A stretch of 8,975 bases of DNA from CAZSGN01 sp964606415 (lineage in GTDB: Bacteria; Bacteroidota; Bacteroidia; Bacteroidales; JBBRXJ01). Position numbers and translations under genes: made by a program. A model generated the notes under the pieces. That model did no database searches. It was not told the origin of the DNA and saw only the letters and a program-made list of their open reading frames with translations. Of the stretch, positions 6,656 through 8,975 are shown piece by piece (within the stretch, counting starts at the first letter, position 1; each line of letters begins with the position of its first letter). The stretch covers positions 1-8,975 of the forward strand of contig CAZSGN010000103.1 in assembly GCA_964606415.1 (NCBI GenBank), in the 5' to 3' direction.

Positions 6656-8599
6656 ATGAGAAGAAATCTACCGTTTTTATTTATTCTTGTTTTATTGATT
6701 TTCACGCAATGTCAAGAAGAAAAACAAGAAACATACATTAAAAAAAAGCATTTAATACTGGATTATGTTGCTGATAATTATACTCCACCCTCGCTAAATA
6801 TCGGGGATCCTGAAAAATATGTATGGCCTAAGGTTATTGCCCGGTTTGAGAAATATGGCTTGCGGGATAGCCTTGCTGTTTTTTATCTTGATTCATTAAA
6901 GAATAATTCTCCTTTTCATTTCACTTTGCTGGGAATGGCCCGGATTATGTCTTTGTACGAGGACGCTCCTTTTTTTAACCGGCAGAATAAGCTGGCCATT
7001 TTAAAAGGTGTTTTTGAACGGGAAGACAGCTTTAATCCATGGACAGCAGAGGGGACTGAGAATCATGTTAATATGAGCAGGACAAGCGGCTACTTATTGG
7101 CGCAGCATGCACTTGATTTTCCCGATGAATTCCCCGAAGCAAAAGAGAAGATGGCGCTGATGAAAAGATGGATGAAGGAGTGGGCTGGAAATATTTATAA
7201 GTATGGGAGTGGCGAATGGCATTCATCTATTTACCAGGCATACAATTTTATTGGTTGGTTAAATGTTTATGATTTTGCTGATGATCCGGAGGTTAAAAGA
7301 ATTGCTCGTGCTGTTTTGGATTACTATGCCACCGAACTGGCTATCCATTATAGTTATCAGTTACCCGGTGGCTCAGAAATGCGAGGTAAAGGATATGAAC
7401 TGAACGGACGTTCAGCAACCACTTATTTTAATTGGTTATGGTTTTCTCCCGATTCTACGCCTGTGGGTGGGCTGGGGGGCAGCCAGCTGATTCAGGTGAT
7501 TCATGGTGCAACAAGTACTTACAGGCCTAATAAACAAATTGTTGATCTGGCGATTAATAAAAAACTGCCCGCTTATTACCGGGGAAGCAATCCTTCATAC
7601 AACTTTGAACACCCCGCTTATATTAAGAAATATTTTTATGCAGGAAAAGGTTATACACTTGGAAGTAGCGTGAATAATTACGGAGGTTTTTTTGCCTCTA
7701 CTTTTCAATATGTCCCATGGAAAATAATTATTCGGAATAAGGAGGGATTTCCCTTTGTGGTTGCCGGAAATGGACACTATTATAAAACCTGGAAAGCAAA
7801 GGGACGGGATCCTTATACCCAGCATGTCCAGCATGAGAATATTCTTATGCAAATCACCCGCATGCCTGCTAATGTCGAAGAATATACAAAGCAGATTAAT
7901 GATAGTGCCGAAGTATGGGATGAAAGGGCAAAAGAAGACATTGAGAATCGTTTTCCAACAGAAACGTATAGACTGAACCATAACCTGGTTAATCGTTATG
8001 ATAAACATGTTTTTGAAAATCAATCTTATATTAATCTCCCTAAACAGAATTTTACCCGGACGGAAAAGGGATACCTGGTTTGTTACCAGGATGTATGCCT
8101 TTCATTTATTTCACTGAATCCTGAGATGGATACTGTCATATACAAAGATGACCGGATGATCTTGTTATCAAGGAACGAAAAGGATCAATTTTGTGGCTTT
8201 GTGCTTGAAGTGGCAAGTCCTGAAATGCGCAAAAATATACACCAGACGGCCCACCTTAATGTCCGGGGTGACCACATTGCCTATTATTCGGAAGATACGT
8301 TAGATGTGCATTTTGTTGATACCGGTTCTTATATTGAAGCCCTTGTTGATTGGGGCTGGGGGCCAAAAGATCCTTCTTTATTCAGCTATTCGCCCCCTTT
8401 TCGTCAGCCTGACTGGCCTGAGGATAGTTATGGCGCCCGGATACCAGAAGTGTATATTAATGGTATTAAGCAGCCACTGGATCAGGAATGGCCTGTTTAT
8501 GAAGGGCCTGATATCTCTCTTGAAAATGCAGTGCTGCAAATAGAAGGCCGGAATAAGACATGGGAAATTGATTTTTCAGGTGAAATCCCTGAATTTTAA
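6656..8599 (+). CDS. Predicted large secreted lipoprotein of unrecognised family (possible toroid-fold polysaccharide-active protein)
   Basis: From the ATG at 6656 the protein has 647 residues. It begins with a lipoprotein signal peptide: MRR, a hydrophobic core (residues 5-16) and a relaxed lipobox FTQC with the lipidation cysteine at C19. This suggests anchoring to a cell-envelope membrane. The in-frame ATG at 6578 would put 26 extra residues ahead of the signal, so it is rejected. Residues about 30-300 look helical and rich in aromatics. They include GTENHVNMSRTSGY (133-146), EWHSSIYQAYNFIGW (187-201) and GGSEMRGKGYELNGRSATTYFNW (from about 238, E241). Conserved-looking N/H/Y/R/E clusters of this kind occur in alpha/alpha-toroid polysaccharide lyases and hydrolases. 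The C-terminal half (about 300-647) looks beta-rich, as in the sandwich domains of such enzymes. I do not recognise the exact family and assign no substrate. The gene stands alone: no SusC/SusD pair or sulfatase is in the window. Confidence 0.85.
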   Translation: MRRNLPFLFILVLLIFTQCQEEKQETYIKKKHLILDYVADNYTPPSLNIGDPEKYVWPKVIARFEKYGLRDSLAVFYLDSLKNNSPFHFTLLGMARIMSLYEDAPFFNRQNKLAILKGVFEREDSFNPWTAEGTENHVNMSRTSGYLLAQHALDFPDEFPEAKEKMALMKRWMKEWAGNIYKYGSGEWHSSIYQAYNFIGWLNVYDFADDPEVKRIARAVLDYYATELAIHYSYQLPGGSEMRGKGYELNGRSATTYFNWLWFSPDSTPVGGLGGSQLIQVIHGATSTYRPNKQIVDLAINKKLPAYYRGSNPSYNFEHPAYIKKYFYAGKGYTLGSSVNNYGGFFASTFQYVPWKIIIRNKEGFPFVVAGNGHYYKTWKAKGRDPYTQHVQHENILMQITRMPANVEEYTKQINDSAEVWDERAKEDIENRFPTETYRLNHNLVNRYDKHVFENQSYINLPKQNFTRTEKGYLVCYQDVCLSFISLNPEMDTVIYKDDRMILLSRNEKDQFCGFVLEVASPEMRKNIHQTAHLNVRGDHIAYYSEDTLDVHFVDTGSYIEALVDWGWGPKDPSLFSYSPPFRQPDWPEDSYGARIPEVYINGIKQPLDQEWPVYEGPDISLENAVLQIEGRNKTWEIDFSGEIPEF

Positions 8600-8674
8600 G
8601 CGATAATACCTAAATCGGATCATTTTTATCAGACATCATTCAAACGATTCATGGTGATTTGTGTTTAATACTAT

Positions 8675-8734
8675 GGCTCTACTCTACCTACATATAAACA
8701 AATTGCAAGCTTTCATTAAATTAGAGGTAGAACC
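8675..8734. repeat. Imperfect inverted repeat
   Basis: GGCTCTACTCTA (8675-8686) pairs with TAGAGGTAGAACC (8722-8734). Eleven bases pair, with one C/A mismatch and one bulged G, around a 35-base AT-rich spacer. No T tract follows, so termination is unlikely. It could be a pair of degenerate terminal repeats or a structured RNA end downstream of the lipoprotein gene. Confidence 0.4.
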
Positions 8735-8782
8735 AATTTTATTATTTAAGTGCATGCTCATTATTTGCAGAATAAATTAGAA

Positions 8783-8807
8783 GAGCCGTATGACGGTAAA
8801 CGGTCAC
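8783..8807 (+). mobile_element. Fragment resembling 5' part of group II intron domain V
   Basis: GAGCCGTATG (8783-8792) carries the AGC catalytic triad context of group II intron domain V. It is followed by TGAC (8791-8794), a TAAA tetraloop (8797-8800) and GTCA (8803-8806), as in the usual distal stem and capping loop. Domain V should then close with a strand like TACGGTTC, but the sequence instead reads CAGCATGCCCCG and does not pair. No intron-encoded reverse transcriptase lies upstream in the window. If real, it is a truncated relic; a chance resemblance remains possible. Confidence 0.35.
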
Positions 8808-8814
8808 AGCATGC

Positions 8815-8832
8815 CCCGATTTTCCTGTCGGG
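8815..8832. repeat. Small GC-rich hairpin
   Basis: CCCGA (8815-8819) pairs with TCGGG (8828-8832) around an 8-base loop. It follows the domain V-like fragment directly and leads into the GGGATA repeats. Without a T tract it is not a normal terminator. A REP-like element is one reading. Confidence 0.4.
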
Positions 8833-8874
8833 ATAAGGCTTTTCTGCTTTGCGGGACAAGTTGGGATAGGCTTT
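8830..8874 (+). repeat. Short imperfect direct repeats, with second copy of the 12-base repeat between them
   Basis: GGGATAAGGCTTT (8830-8842) recurs as GGGATAGGCTTT (8863-8874), differing by one A, at a 33-base period. Between them lies GCGGGACAAGTT (8851-8862), identical to 6608-6619. The arrangement suggests a duplicated module rather than coding sequence. Confidence 0.45.
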
Positions 8875-8925
8875 GGATGAAACTCTCTTGCCTGGTCGAA
8901 AGGGGAAAAGGTTGAAAAAAAGTGC

Positions 8926-8974
8926 ATACAAAGATGTCGTTTTTTTCCAATTTTTAAGATAAACGACAAAGTAT
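8926..8974. repeat. Two-part inverted repeat at the window end
   Basis: GTCGTTT (8936-8942) is the reverse complement of AAACGAC (8961-8967), and outer ATAC (8926-8929) matches GTAT (8971-8974) with unequal spacers of 6 and 3 bases. The core spacer is T-rich. It could be an operator for a gene beyond the window or the end of a mobile element; the window ends too soon to tell. Confidence 0.4.
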
Positions 8975-8975
8975 T

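Larger units (their letters stand above)
8600..8975. other. Gene-less repeat-rich stretch after the lipoprotein gene
   Basis: These 376 bases contain no convincing gene on either strand. The longest open frame (minus strand, 8742-8969, 75 codons) has no recognisable domain and runs through several repeats. No strong intrinsic terminator follows the lipoprotein stop. The stretch holds an imperfect inverted repeat, a group II intron domain V-like fragment, a small GC-rich hairpin, two direct-repeat pairs and a terminal inverted repeat. It looks like the scar of one or more decayed mobile elements, followed by a possible upstream region for a gene beyond the window. Confidence 0.6.

Noticed and set aside
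7595..8023. 142-codon minus-strand open frame inside the lipoprotein gene
   Set aside because: Antisense to a long coherent gene, with no domain or start signal; a shadow frame.
8674..8781. 35-codon plus-strand frame (MALLYLHINK...)
   Set aside because: Too short, without a ribosome site or recognisable features, and it contains the inverted repeat at 8675-8734.
8830..8874. CRISPR-like array
   Set aside because: Only two 12-13 base units exist at one spacing, without longer repeats, further spacers or cas genes.
8742..8969. 75-codon minus-strand open frame as a gene
   Set aside because: It has no recognisable domain, is compositionally odd, and runs through several repeats and the domain V-like fragment.

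Overview
The window looks like chromosomal DNA of a Bacteroidota (Bacteroidetes) bacterium. Four things point there. It carries the tail of a bacterial V/A-type ATPase operon in the order B-D-I-K. Shine-Dalgarno signals are weak and leaders A-rich. Putative promoters match the Bacteroidota -7 element TAnnTTTG. The last gene encodes a lipoprotein with a relaxed Bacteroidota-like lipobox. I cannot name a genus.

Positions 1-3104 hold the end of the V-type ATPase operon: the last 37 codons of subunit B, then D (central stalk), I (membrane stator, overlapping D by one base) and K (the proteolipid of the ion-carrying ring). A strong, symmetrical hairpin flanked by A and T tracts closes the operon. 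It also serves the convergent gene on the other side. The K subunit carries the S-Q...Y / Q / E residue set that forms the Na+ site in Enterococcus hirae NtpK, so the enzyme may handle Na+.

Positions 3140-5826 hold two divergent housekeeping genes: an inositol monophosphatase family enzyme (suhB-like, minus strand) and lepA (elongation factor 4, plus strand). A TATCTTTG promoter element and an AAGGA ribosome site place the lepA start at 4039, not at the upstream in-frame ATG at 3985. lepA runs tail to tail into a YceI-family secreted protein gene (minus strand), with interlocking stop codons.

Positions 6435-6655 are a dyad-rich divergent intergenic region. Beyond it lies a 647-residue predicted lipoprotein of unrecognised family (6656-8599). 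It may be an alpha/alpha-toroid type polysaccharide-active protein, but this is a weak inference.

Positions 8600-8975 contain no convincing gene. They hold several inverted and direct repeats and a short piece resembling the 5' part of a group II intron domain V, without its 3' arm or any reverse transcriptase. This looks like a decayed mobile-element scar. I see no CRISPR, tRNA, rRNA or intact mobile element, and no clear multi-gene novel system. The best candidates for novelty are the lipoprotein and the repeat-rich sequence on both sides of it.
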